DNA of 64,000 bases from Planctomycetaceae bacterium (GTDB taxonomy: Bacteria > Planctomycetota > Planctomycetia > Pirellulales > Lacipirellulaceae), in NCBI GenBank assembly GCA_002702655.1, contig PABB01000023.1:124001-188000 (forward strand), given 5' to 3'. Below the pieces are notes generated by a model that was given only the letters and a program-made list of their open reading frames with translations, was not told the DNA's origin and made no database searches. Positions 17,132 to 24,703 of the stretch are shown in pieces (the stretch's first letter is position 1; every line of letters starts with the position of its first letter). Position numbers and translations under genes: made by a program.

Positions 17132-17685
17132 AGGGGGTCGAGCTGTGCGGTGGGTAGCCAGGGAAGCAACAATCAAAGCGGAACGACGCGGAAGCAGCGA
17201 ACGTCAAGCCAACATGCCGGCAAGAAGCTTCGTTCAGTGATGCGACAAATGTGAGGAAAAAGCGCGGCTGACAGCCTTGAGCACGCGGACTCCAACAGCG
17301 TGGCTCGCTGAGCAGACGCAAAGGGGCAGGCCCGCGGAGGACACCGGTCCAGGCGGGGGGCATGGGCGGGGAGACGCGTATCACCATGAAGACCGGCGGA
17401 ACAAGAGCCCCGCACGGCGCAATTTCGTCATGACAGGTCCGGTGAGCCGCGACAGGCCGATTATAATGAGCACGAGGGGAATGTCGAATTCTTTCTGCGG
17501 AATTGGGTCTACGTGCCGCCCGGGACGGTTGCGTTTGCTGGGGCCATGGTCCGGCTCGATCCGAAGTGGCATAAAACAGCTAGTTGGCGCAGGTCGTCCG
17601 GAGCCGAAAAGCTTTATGTAGACTATACTTATCAATTGAGTGCCGACATGAAGTCCCCGGCCAGCCCCGCACCGATAGCGCCCCC
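17132..17685. other. Divergent intergenic region between polysaccharide operon and diguanylate cyclase
   Basis: About 550 bases without a convincing gene. It holds the probable operon promoter at 17460-17487, a TATACT at 17624-17629 that could serve the diguanylate cyclase but has no clear -35 partner, and a 13-codon ORF at 17648-17689 (ATG to TGA) whose stop overlaps a possible TTG start of the cyclase. The short ORF may be a leader peptide or chance. Confidence 0.5.
17460..17487 (-). promoter_or_regulatory. Predicted sigma70-type promoter of the exopolysaccharide operon
   Basis: On the minus strand TCGACA (17487-17482, five of six to TTGACA) is followed after 16 bases by a perfect TATAAT (17465-17460). 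This points into the operon, with a leader of about 320 bases before the ATG at 17131. The -10 lies in the palindrome ATTATAAT, so TATAAT also reads on the plus strand, but no -35 is found there. Confidence 0.5.
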
Positions 17686-18522
17686 TTGAAGCCCCAACCC
17701 GCGCCGAGCCACGTGGAAGTCCCGCCCCACACGTCCTGCAGCCTCCTGTTCGAATTCGAGTCCGGCCGCCTCATCGCCTGGCAATCGTCGCCGGAGGCCG
17801 CTTCCGATTCGGAAGGTCACGCCCAATCTGCGGCGGCGGATTGGGGCCCCGACTGGGCGAATCGTCTCTGGCAGCGCCGGGAATTCCAGGATGGCGTGGC
17901 GAAATTGGCCGAGGATGGCGGCGCGGCGGCGTTCGAACTCCATGACGACCTGGCCGGCGAGCCTGTCCGCGTCGAAATGACCTTATTAACGAGCGTCGAC
18001 AGCGGCGACGTCATGTTGGTCAAAACCATACCGCACAGCGAGCGGGCCGAGCATCGTGTCGATCCGCTGACGGGGATCCCCGATCGGCGCGTGCTGAGCG
18101 AGGTGCTAGACCGCGCTTATCAACTCGCACCTTCCCCGGCCGGCGCGTTGGTCTTCATCGACATCGATGAGTTCAAGCCGGTCAACGATCGTTACGGGCA
18201 CCTTGCGGGCGACCTGGTCTTGCAGACGTTGACCGAACGCTGGGCCGCCGAGTTGCGCCGCCACGATCTGCTGACGCGATTTGGCGGAGACGAGTTCGTC
18301 TTGCTGCTGGCAGGCGATCTGGATCGGCCCGCAGCCAAACGTGTTGCTGCCCGACTGCAGGCCCGCGCTGCCGATCCCGTCGAAGTCGACGGAGCAGAGC
18401 TCAGAGTCACGATCAGCTATGGCGTGGCTCTGCTGGGTGATTATGATTCGGCAGAAGCGGTGATCGCCGCGGCCGACCTCGCCATGTACGCCCGCAAATC
18501 GCCAGCGGGTTCGTCCGAATGA
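17686..18522 (+). CDS. Diguanylate cyclase (GGDEF domain)
   Basis: The C-terminal half is a complete GGDEF domain: DPLTGIPDRRVLSEVLD at its start, FIDIDEFKPVNDRYGHLAGD, the active-site RFGGDEFVLLL, and ISYGVALL near the end. An RxxD inhibitory site (RRHD) lies five residues before GGDEF, so product inhibition by c-di-GMP is expected. The first 100 residues have no domain I recognise and no membrane helix. The frame is open from a TTG at 17584; possible starts are TTG 17584, TTG 17686 and GTG 17713. I place it at 17686 because the earlier part overlaps a -10-like element. It faces away from the exopolysaccharide operon, and c-di-GMP commonly controls exopolysaccharide. Confidence 0.88.
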   Translation: MKPQPAPSHVEVPPHTSCSLLFEFESGRLIAWQSSPEAASDSEGHAQSAAADWGPDWANRLWQRREFQDGVAKLAEDGGAAAFELHDDLAGEPVRVEMTLLTSVDSGDVMLVKTIPHSERAEHRVDPLTGIPDRRVLSEVLDRAYQLAPSPAGALVFIDIDEFKPVNDRYGHLAGDLVLQTLTERWAAELRRHDLLTRFGGDEFVLLLAGDLDRPAAKRVAARLQARAADPVEVDGAELRVTISYGVALLGDYDSAEAVIAAADLAMYARKSPAGSSE

Positions 18523-18623
18523 CGTCTGCTCAGAAGCCCGCAAATCTTTTCCCCAACGGGCCTTACGGCAGCGATGCAGACCTTGTTCGCCAGCCGCGGG
18601 CGCTTAAAATGAGGAGCTTCGCT

Positions 18624-18706
18624 GGAGGGTAGGCGAATTGGCTAGCAGCCTGATTGGAATTCAGGTGCACCTTCGGGTGTTGCGGGTTCGAGTCCCGTGC
18701 CCTCCG
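18624..18706 (+). tRNA. tRNA-Ser (anticodon GGA)
   Basis: The acceptor stem GGAGGGT pairs with GCCCTCC. The anticodon stem CCTGA/TCAGG closes the loop TTGGAAT, giving anticodon GGA. A long variable arm (CACC-TTCG-GGTG) is typical of serine tRNAs, and the T arm is GCGGG-TTCGAGT-CCCGT. The D stem is short and weak. No CCA is encoded. The tyrosine integrase gene ends 270 bases downstream, so the 3' end is the probable attachment site. Confidence 0.88.
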
Positions 18707-18781
18707 CTCCTGAAAATGTCGATGCCGTAAACATCTTGTCTTGAAGGACTTGCGGAAACAGGGGCAGTGCCGGCAACGTGG

Positions 18782-18802
18782 TTGTCCCTGTTTTGTCCCT
18801 GT
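18782..18802. repeat. Tandem TTGTCCCTGT direct repeat beside the tRNA
   Basis: TTGTCCCTGT occurs at 18782-18791 and 18793-18802, 11 bases apart, with a partial inverse copy (ACAGGGGCA) at 18759-18767. It lies between the tRNA and the integrase gene, where arm-type integrase sites are usually found. A role as integrase or excisionase binding sites is inference. Confidence 0.4.
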
Positions 18803-18975
18803 GTCGCGCCGTGTTCGTCGCCTGAATGTCATGTCGTCCTGGCGGGTTCGGCACTGACTCGACGCCGAGAGAGACGAAGCTCGCAGCCACGAGAATGAGT
18901 TGAAACGGATTCATCGGTGTTTCCTTTCGGCTAGGACTCTGAAACTAGCAGCCACCCTCCATGGTGGGCCGCATC

Positions 18976-20121
18976 TCAACACGGTTCGTACCGGAACGGC
19001 ACGGCAGCGATGTGTCGCTGGCTTTCCTCGTCAAACGTGTGCACGTACAGGTCGGAAGCTGCATTCACGCTCGCATGGCCTTGCCAGCGGTCCACGTATT
19101 CTCGCGGCACCCCGTGCGTAATTGAGATCGACTTGAAGGCGTGGCGGAGGTCATGTGTCGAGAACCCGCCGCTCTTTCGACCTGCCGGTAGACCTTGGCG
19201 TACCAGCAGGTCTTTGAACGACTCGGTGAGACGTTTTGCGTTGATGCAATTGTCTCCGTTGGGATATTTCTTGCTGGCCTCGGCCGTGAAGAAATAGCCT
19301 TTCGCGGGCGCCCGATACTCGGCAAGAACTGTCCGCAACGCTGGGTGCATCGGCACGCGCCAACTGTCGCGAGTTTTGGTTTCGTGGCCGTCCCTGGAAA
19401 CGATATGGATCCAGCCCGCTTCGAAGTCAATGTCTTCTACACGGAGTCGCTGACACTCCCCGAGACGCATGCCGGTGAAGGCGATTACAGCCAAGGGAGT
19501 GCGTAGACGGCGGGTCGCGCCGCCAACCAACGCGTTGACCTGGTCGAGCGTCAGAACGTTCGCGACACGTTTCGGTTTGGGGCGTTGGAACCGACGATTC
19601 CGCAGAAAATCCGAAGCCACGTAGGCGCGTTCATCGCACCAGGCGACGAACGCCTTCATCAAAGTGGCTTCATGGTGCATCGACTTGTCCGACAGGTGTG
19701 GACGGCGGTGGGAACGGAAGCTGTCGAACAGCGAGACTGTGACCTGCTCTATCGCGTTGTTGCCTTTGGACTCAGCGAATTCTCGAAAGGTGTTGAGGAT
19801 TCCGCGGTATTTCGTCAGCGTCTTTCTGCCAAGGCCATCCACGTTCTTGCAGTCGAGGAACTCCTCGATAGCGTCTGCGATTGAGACCGACTTACTACTG
19901 TTCGACGCGCGATCCTCCTCCTGAGTGCCAAACACGCCGGACTCAAGGTCATCGTCGAGTCGCTTGGCCCGCTGCAGCGCGAGCCGTTTGTTTGCTGTTC
20001 CGAGCGAGCGTCGACAATGCCTTCCGTCGTAGCGGAAATCTGCTGTGTATACTCGCTTCTTGCCGCGGGGGGCGATTGTCACATGCGCCCCCACGCGGGT
20101 TCGTTGGTTCTGATCAGTCAT
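18976..20121 (-). CDS. Tyrosine recombinase / phage-type integrase
   Basis: About 381 residues from the ATG at 20121. Catalytic residues are all visible: the first arginine in FTGMRLGECQ (about R219), HDLRH (H323, R326), the WQGHAS histidine (H349) and the nucleophile tyrosine in SDLYVHTF (Y359). Residues about 80-165 match a core-binding SAM-like domain (AIEEFLDCKNVDGLGRKTL), and an AP2-like arm-binding region precedes it. The enzyme integrates and excises the element at the tRNA-Ser. The start overlaps the stop of the excisionase-like gene as ATGA, so the two are co-translated. Confidence 0.93.
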   Translation of the reverse strand: MTDQNQRTRVGAHVTIAPRGKKRVYTADFRYDGRHCRRSLGTANKRLALQRAKRLDDDLESGVFGTQEEDRASNSSKSVSIADAIEEFLDCKNVDGLGRKTLTKYRGILNTFREFAESKGNNAIEQVTVSLFDSFRSHRRPHLSDKSMHHEATLMKAFVAWCDERAYVASDFLRNRRFQRPKPKRVANVLTLDQVNALVGGATRRLRTPLAVIAFTGMRLGECQRLRVEDIDFEAGWIHIVSRDGHETKTRDSWRVPMHPALRTVLAEYRAPAKGYFFTAEASKKYPNGDNCINAKRLTESFKDLLVRQGLPAGRKSGGFSTHDLRHAFKSISITHGVPREYVDRWQGHASVNAASDLYVHTFDEESQRHIAAVPFRYEPC

Positions 20122-20348
20122 CGCCACTCCGGGCCGTTGAAGATTCTGTCAATCGCGCGTGCGCGGACGATGAGGTTGTGTTTGCCGCGTTTCCGGAAAC
20201 AGCCGTCGAGTCGGCCAGCCGCGATCCATGCGTAGACCGTGTTGACACTGATTCGTAGAAGCTGCGCAAGCTGATCGGGCGAGACGATCTCCGGAAGATC
20301 CGCGCCGATCTCATCAGTTGGAATTCGGTTGCGTGTGGCCACGTCCAT
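20118..20348 (-). CDS. Excisionase-like helix-turn-helix DNA-binding protein
   Basis: 76 residues from the ATG at 20348. The core is a MerR/AlpA-like winged helix: EIVSPDQLAQLLRISVNTVY then AWIAAGRLDGCFRKRGKHNL. This is the usual layout of small excisionase-family proteins, in which the arginine- and lysine-rich wing contacts DNA. It directly precedes the integrase with an ATGA overlap, the classic xis-int arrangement. It could direct excision or repress the integrase operon. A perfect 11-bp-arm palindrome lies 103 bases upstream. Confidence 0.8.
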   Translation of the reverse strand: MDVATRNRIPTDEIGADLPEIVSPDQLAQLLRISVNTVYAWIAAGRLDGCFRKRGKHNLIVRARAIDRIFNGPEWR

Positions 20349-20985
20349 GTGCTCCGTTCTTCGACGCGTCGGGAGCGACCATGGCCTCGATGCCCGCGAC
20401 TCCCCAACGCGTTACCCTTCACGTTAGTGGAGGTCGACGTCTTGCGTCCCGGGCGCATCGTCGCCACGATGCGCCCCAAAGAATCAGCCGTCTCGACTGT
20501 CTGGCGTGGAGGCCGAGCGGTCCTGCAAAGTGCTTGGGCCCGATGAGAAGTCGGACGCTGTCGACGCCGATGGGCCGACTATGGCCCTGCGGCCTGCCGG
20601 TATGAGGCTTCGCGTGTTCGGATCGTCGTCAGCTGTGCCGGGCAATGCGGCCTTGCCAGTGCGACCGCGTGTTCCGTCGGACGCAGGTGAGTGCGCTGGC
20701 TCTCCTTCGCTGTGAGCAGTCGAGCCGAGAAAGACCGCCACAAAGAGACCGTCAGACGCGGCAACTCAGCGACTTGGGCAACTGTCGCATCGAGGCCAAT
20801 CCAGGCCGCTCATCGCCCCAACGCCTGACGAAGGGGAAGGCGATGTCAAGCGTGGTCGGTCAGCGGTTTTGCAGAAATGTGGCCCGCGTACGCCAGATGA
20901 ATGATCGTCTGGGCTCCCGCCGGCAAATCGTCGGTGTGGAATGCAGCCGAGCGGCCAACACCCGGACGACGCAGTGCGGCGAATG
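20349..20985. other. Non-coding stretch of the integrated element
   Basis: About 640 bases without a gene I can support. Overlapping frames exist on both strands but none has a recognisable domain or a good start. It contains the palindrome at 20451-20477. Confidence 0.5.
20451..20477. promoter_or_regulatory. 27-bp palindrome, copy 1 (candidate operator)
   Basis: GGGCGCATCGT (20451-20461) and ACGATGCGCCC (20466-20476) are perfect 11-bp arms around a 4-base loop, followed by one more C. It lies 103 bases upstream of the excisionase-like start. A near-identical palindrome is at 22057-22083 at a similar distance from the next minus-strand gene. Confidence 0.6.
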
Positions 20986-21007
20986 CCTGCGATCTACTGA
21001 TCGCAGG
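20986..21007. terminator. Hairpin after the AAA ATPase gene
   Basis: CCTGCGATC (20986-20994) and GATCGCAGG (20999-21007) form a perfect 9-bp stem with a 4-base loop, 12 bases past the ATPase stop on the minus strand. There is no T-run after it, so it is a weak candidate for intrinsic termination. Confidence 0.3.
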
Positions 21008-21019
21008 TACTTGTCGCAC

Positions 21020-21946
21020 CTACAACACCCCATGCTCAACCTCGCTACGTCGCTGGTAGAAGCGTGACTTGGACATATTGGACTTCTGCAGTTGCGTCTT
21101 GGTGTCTCCGGGGTGCAATTCCATGAGTTGTCGGATGAATTCACGCTGTGCAGCGACGTCGTCTTTCTTGGATCTGACACGCCCCAGGTCCGCGTCGGTG
21201 AACCTGCAGAGCGACGAACTAAAGAGTTCTTGCCATGGCGTCGCGGAGTGGCCGGCGCGACACTGCAGGTAATCCTGGACTGCCTTGTTTAGCCAGCGAA
21301 AATCCAGCCGCGTGCCACAACGCAGGGCCTCGGCGATGAGGAACTCGACGATCTGACGGCTCTCTTCGGGCGTCAGACCGCAGTAGCCATCCGCGACGAG
21401 GTATCGCAAGTATGCAGCCATCTCGTCATGTGACGGATCGTATTCTAGGGTGACGACGCGACTGCGCAGCGCCTTGGCGACCGGGTCGTCCTGGAGCGGC
21501 CGGTTGCTCATCGCTATCACGCCGCCGTCGAAGAGGAGTGTTTCTGTACGCGCAAACGTTTCGTAGGTGATGACGCGCGATCGGCTTGCATCTCCGTCGA
21601 GTGCGGCCAGGAGTATCAGCAGCCCCGCACGCCTGTCGGCAAGGCCGCCGACGTCGTCCAGCAAGAGGGTATGGTCCGGGTGCTCGCGAAAGAACCGAAA
21701 GAGGCCCGCCGGAGTCATGTGGGCATTCCGTAATATCCATGGCTTGCCGCCGATTGCCGTCAACGCCTCGCACACGGTGAACGTCTTGCCGGTGCCGGGA
21801 GGACCGTTGATGTACGCCGCGACTTGATATCCTTTGGCGACGGAGCAAACCCGATCTCGGAGCAATTCGCGACGCGTCAGAAACGTCTGCAGATGCTGCT
21901 CATGCGACTCAGGAAAGAATGCCTTGGGGGTTGCGATGGTAGACAT
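21020..21946 (-). CDS. AAA-type ATPase of the integrated element
   Basis: 308 residues from the ATG at 21946; the open frame reaches 22039 but without an ATG. Walker A is GPPGTGKT (residues 48-55), Walker B is HTLLLDDVGG (about 92-101) and a sensor-1-like GGVIAMSNRPL follows. The C-terminal QKSNMSKSRFYQRRSEV looks like a small DNA-binding tail. ATPases of this kind occur in integrative elements and plasmids as replication or mobilisation helpers. I cannot assign it to a named family. It resembles IstB/TniB-type ATPases only in the general AAA motifs. A 27-bp palindrome lies 111 bases upstream of the start. Confidence 0.75.
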   Translation of the reverse strand: MSTIATPKAFFPESHEQHLQTFLTRRELLRDRVCSVAKGYQVAAYINGPPGTGKTFTVCEALTAIGGKPWILRNAHMTPAGLFRFFREHPDHTLLLDDVGGLADRRAGLLILLAALDGDASRSRVITYETFARTETLLFDGGVIAMSNRPLQDDPVAKALRSRVVTLEYDPSHDEMAAYLRYLVADGYCGLTPEESRQIVEFLIAEALRCGTRLDFRWLNKAVQDYLQCRAGHSATPWQELFSSSLCRFTDADLGRVRSKKDDVAAQREFIRQLMELHPGDTKTQLQKSNMSKSRFYQRRSEVEHGVL

Positions 21947-22056
21947 GAACTGCGACCTGGAAATCTGGAAAGTTGGAAAAACGCTGCGCTCCGGCGGGAA
22001 GCCCCGGCGGCACAGCACAACGCATCCAGATTGGCACAATCATCGCATCGCCGATC

Positions 22057-22083
22057 GGGCGCATCGTCGGCTCGATGCGCCCC
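22057..22083. promoter_or_regulatory. 27-bp palindrome, copy 2 (candidate operator)
   Basis: GGGCGCATCG (22057-22066) and CGATGCGCCC (22073-22082) are perfect 10-bp arms around 6 bases, then one more C. It matches copy 1 (20451-20477) in length and in all but the central bases. It stands 111 bases upstream of the AAA ATPase start and between that gene and the unknown gene before it. Confidence 0.6.
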
Positions 22084-22116
22084 ATTTTGCGGTGAGAAGA
22101 GAGAGCCGGCCTTATG

Positions 22117-23166
22117 TCACCGCGTGCCTTTGAGAGACGATTTACTGCCGGATTGAAGGCTACGGAGTCGTTTTCGCAGGCGTTGCACGCGGTCCGGGCT
22201 GAGATGCGTGATGGCGCCCAGCACAACTTCCATCGCGGTGACGAGGCCGACGTTCTGCGCATTCTTATATCGCGAACGTAACACGTGTTCCCAATGGGCG
22301 ATGGGAAGAAAGGACGAGTAAGTCTGCCAACTTCCATGGTCGTCAATGCCGCGTTCTGTTGCGAGACGCTGATGATCGGCCAATTCAAGGTCGCCAACGC
22401 CTTCTTGCTCTTGCAGCGGATAGTGCCAGGGGTGACTAATTGTCCAAGCGGCAGTGCCATCAGAAGCGCCGAAGTCCGGCAATCGGATTGGCCCCTGCGG
22501 CAGGGGCAATTGCCAGGTTGCCAAACCTTGAAGTTGCCAGAAGTCGCAGAAGTCGATGAACTGATTCCAGAAATCGTTCACAGAGTCCTCAGCGATCTTG
22601 CTACCGTTCGGCATCTCCTTCAGAAGTTGGGACGGAGGCCATAGTGGCAACGAGGGCCGCCGGCCGGCAGGTATCGATTGCCACGCAGATTTCACCTCAT
22701 TCACCGCTGCAATGTAGTCAGGGCAAGCTAGTAAACGGCCGACGGAAGCGCGCATGCGATCACGGGCGTCGCGTGTTGGGTCATCCCGCGACGTGACCGT
22801 TGCGATTTGGTCGTTGTTCCATCCGTGATTCCGCAGCCACTCGGCGTCCACCTCCGCTCGGAGCGGGAAGGAGTGGTCCAGGAGCATGTACGACACTGGT
22901 CGCCCGGAAGCGAACGCAATGGCATGGGATTGGATGCAGATATTGGACAAATCCAGCTCCGCCTCGCGGTCTTCATCAGTCAACTGATAGAGTCCAAGGG
23001 CGCTTTGTAGTTGGCCTTGTGGCAGCGCATAGATGACCCCAGTGTCATCGACCACGCGGTCAATCCAGTCGCCGTGAACCTTCTTGAAGTCCTCCCATAG
23101 CGCGTCTGTTTGGACGAATGTCGCGTGGTCCACTGTCAACTTGGGTCGATTCGGTTCATTGCACAT
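22117..23166 (-). CDS. Hypothetical protein of the integrated element
   Basis: 349 residues from the ATG at 23166; an in-frame non-ATG start at 23199 is possible. I do not recognise a family. The protein is soluble, with no signal peptide or membrane helix, and is rich in Trp (for example FWNQFIDFCDFWQLQGLATW and WTISHPWHY). The last 60 residues are basic and end in a Lys/Ser-rich tail. Codon composition is less GC-rich than the cas or polysaccharide genes, in keeping with the flanking mobile element. It lies upstream of the ATPase, separated by the 22057-22083 palindrome. The open frame and position support a real gene; the function is unknown. Confidence 0.6.
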   Translation of the reverse strand: MCNEPNRPKLTVDHATFVQTDALWEDFKKVHGDWIDRVVDDTGVIYALPQGQLQSALGLYQLTDEDREAELDLSNICIQSHAIAFASGRPVSYMLLDHSFPLRAEVDAEWLRNHGWNNDQIATVTSRDDPTRDARDRMRASVGRLLACPDYIAAVNEVKSAWQSIPAGRRPSLPLWPPSQLLKEMPNGSKIAEDSVNDFWNQFIDFCDFWQLQGLATWQLPLPQGPIRLPDFGASDGTAAWTISHPWHYPLQEQEGVGDLELADHQRLATERGIDDHGSWQTYSSFLPIAHWEHVLRSRYKNAQNVGLVTAMEVVLGAITHLSPDRVQRLRKRLRSLQSGSKSSLKGTR

Positions 23167-24104
23167 GGAAGAGACGCCTGACAGGGGGACGGCATACACG
23201 ACTGTGCAGCCACCCCAGCGATCGAATCATTTGGGGTTGCATGTGATAGTCACTGCTGTTGGCTGTTGCCCATCGCTGCGAGCCTTCGGCTTGCCTTGAA
23301 GCAATCTGCAGCTTCGCGCACGCTACGCGGTCATTGTCCGCAGATCGCGCCGCTGGAAGGCCTGCGCTGCCCGCACCAGCCACATGCGGACCCGCTTACG
23401 CCGTAGCAATTATTCATCCGTCTGCGTAGCGGGGCAACGAAAATCGCTCGTCGTCCTCGAGGACATCACGAATCCTCGTGCTGTTTGGAAGCGACGTTTG
23501 AGTGGCGACGCTAGCCGTGGGTTGTCCAGGAGCGCAGCGGTCGTTCGGCGGGGCTGTCTCAGCGCTTGGTCTCGCGAAGCGTCGTTTGTTCCTGTTCAAC
23601 CCAGCGCTTCGCCAGCAGGTGAGCAAGGACCCTCAAGAAGTCCCGAATCGGTTGTGATAATTCGGCGGAGTCACCGAGGTCAGGCCGCGTGCTGTCGACG
23701 CCCTTGTCAGGTTGATAATTAGGCACTGCAATGTCTCCGAGGCTGGATGGCGGCAGGAGGAAGATCGTCTACCGCGACGAGCTAAGCCCTCGTCATATCC
23801 TTATGACACGCTTGCCAGCTCGATTTAGATGCCTCAGTCTTGGAGCGGCCGTGGAGTGCGTTTTGAGTTTCGGCCTTGGCTTGATCTGCGTAGTGAAACT
23901 CTTCCTGATGCTTGTTATCGGCCCAGTCGGTGACACGACCATGCCGAGAACAATCACGCGTGCGAAGTGTCGCAAGTAGCGACACAGACAGGAGTTCGAG
24001 AGATATGATCGGAAGTTGTGTACGAGGCAGTTGAAAGGGGCGGCGTCCTTGGGTTTGCATTTGGTTGCTTGACGACCCCATTCATCCCCGGAAGGAACGC
24101 CACC
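23167..24104. other. Gene-poor stretch between the integrated element and the IS256 fragment
   Basis: About 940 bases. Short frames exist on both strands (for example 23384-23722 plus) but none has a domain, a good ribosome site or plausible composition. I see no RNA gene here. Confidence 0.45.
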
Positions 24105-24419
24105 ATGGCTGAACGTAACACGACGACGCTGTCGTTTCCATCCGCGACGGCACGGGACGCGCTGACGGAGGTGCTTCGCAGCGGGGCCCAGCGATTGCTG
24201 GCCGAGGCGGTCGAGGCCGAGGTCTGCGAGTGGATCGCATCGCACGCCCATGAGACCGACGCAGCAGGACGCCGCCAGGTGGTCCGCAACGGCTACTTGC
24301 CGAAGCGATCGCTTCTCACCGGAATCGGCCCGGTCGAGGTTTCGCAACCGCGCGTGCGACTCCTCTTCGGCGCCTTGGTCCTTTCGGGCGTGCGGCTGAG
24401 GCCACGGAATTGGCTTTAG
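24105..24419 (+). pseudogene. Truncated IS256-family (mutator) transposase
   Basis: From the ATG at 24105 the first 85 residues match the N-terminus of IS256-type transposases: a helical region (SGAQRLLAEAVEAEVCEWI) then the typical RNGYLPKRSLLTGIGPVEVS and QPRVR. After about 24363 the match stops and a short unrelated tail ends at a TAG at 24417. The full protein is near 400 residues, so the DDE catalytic domain is gone. The fragment lies about 285 bases upstream of cas3 and marks a past insertion or deletion at the boundary between the integrated element and the CRISPR locus. Confidence 0.75.
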
Positions 24420-24703
24420 TAATGCGAACGTAGGAGAATGGGCGAACTTGAAACAGCTGGGCCGAGATAATCTCATGCGATCCGTTCGCCATAACAAGGT
24501 CTCCGGAGCAACTTCGAGCTGGCAATGCGCTCCGTTTCACGCGAACGCCTCGCGGGCTTTTCGGTGCTTTGCGCCCAGGACAGATTTGTCGCCGGGTGAG
24601 GCGACTTGTGCACTCCACCATATTGCACTACGCATGTCAGTAGGATTAGGCTAGTCACTTCAAGCTTCGATGCACTCGATTGGTAGTCTGGAGGCACAAG
24701 GCA

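Noticed and set aside
18563-18914. Minus-strand frames across the tRNA, including one with a fair ribosome site starting MNPFQLILVAAS
   Set aside because: Their C-terminal parts are the antisense of tRNA-Ser (peptides like RARDSNPQ and GTGLEPATPEG), a known artefact. A short real N-terminus at 18914 cannot be excluded but is not supported.
24420-24703. Promoter of the cas operon
   Set aside because: The 280 bases hold TTGCAC and TAGGAT at a loose spacing but nothing close enough to consensus to report.
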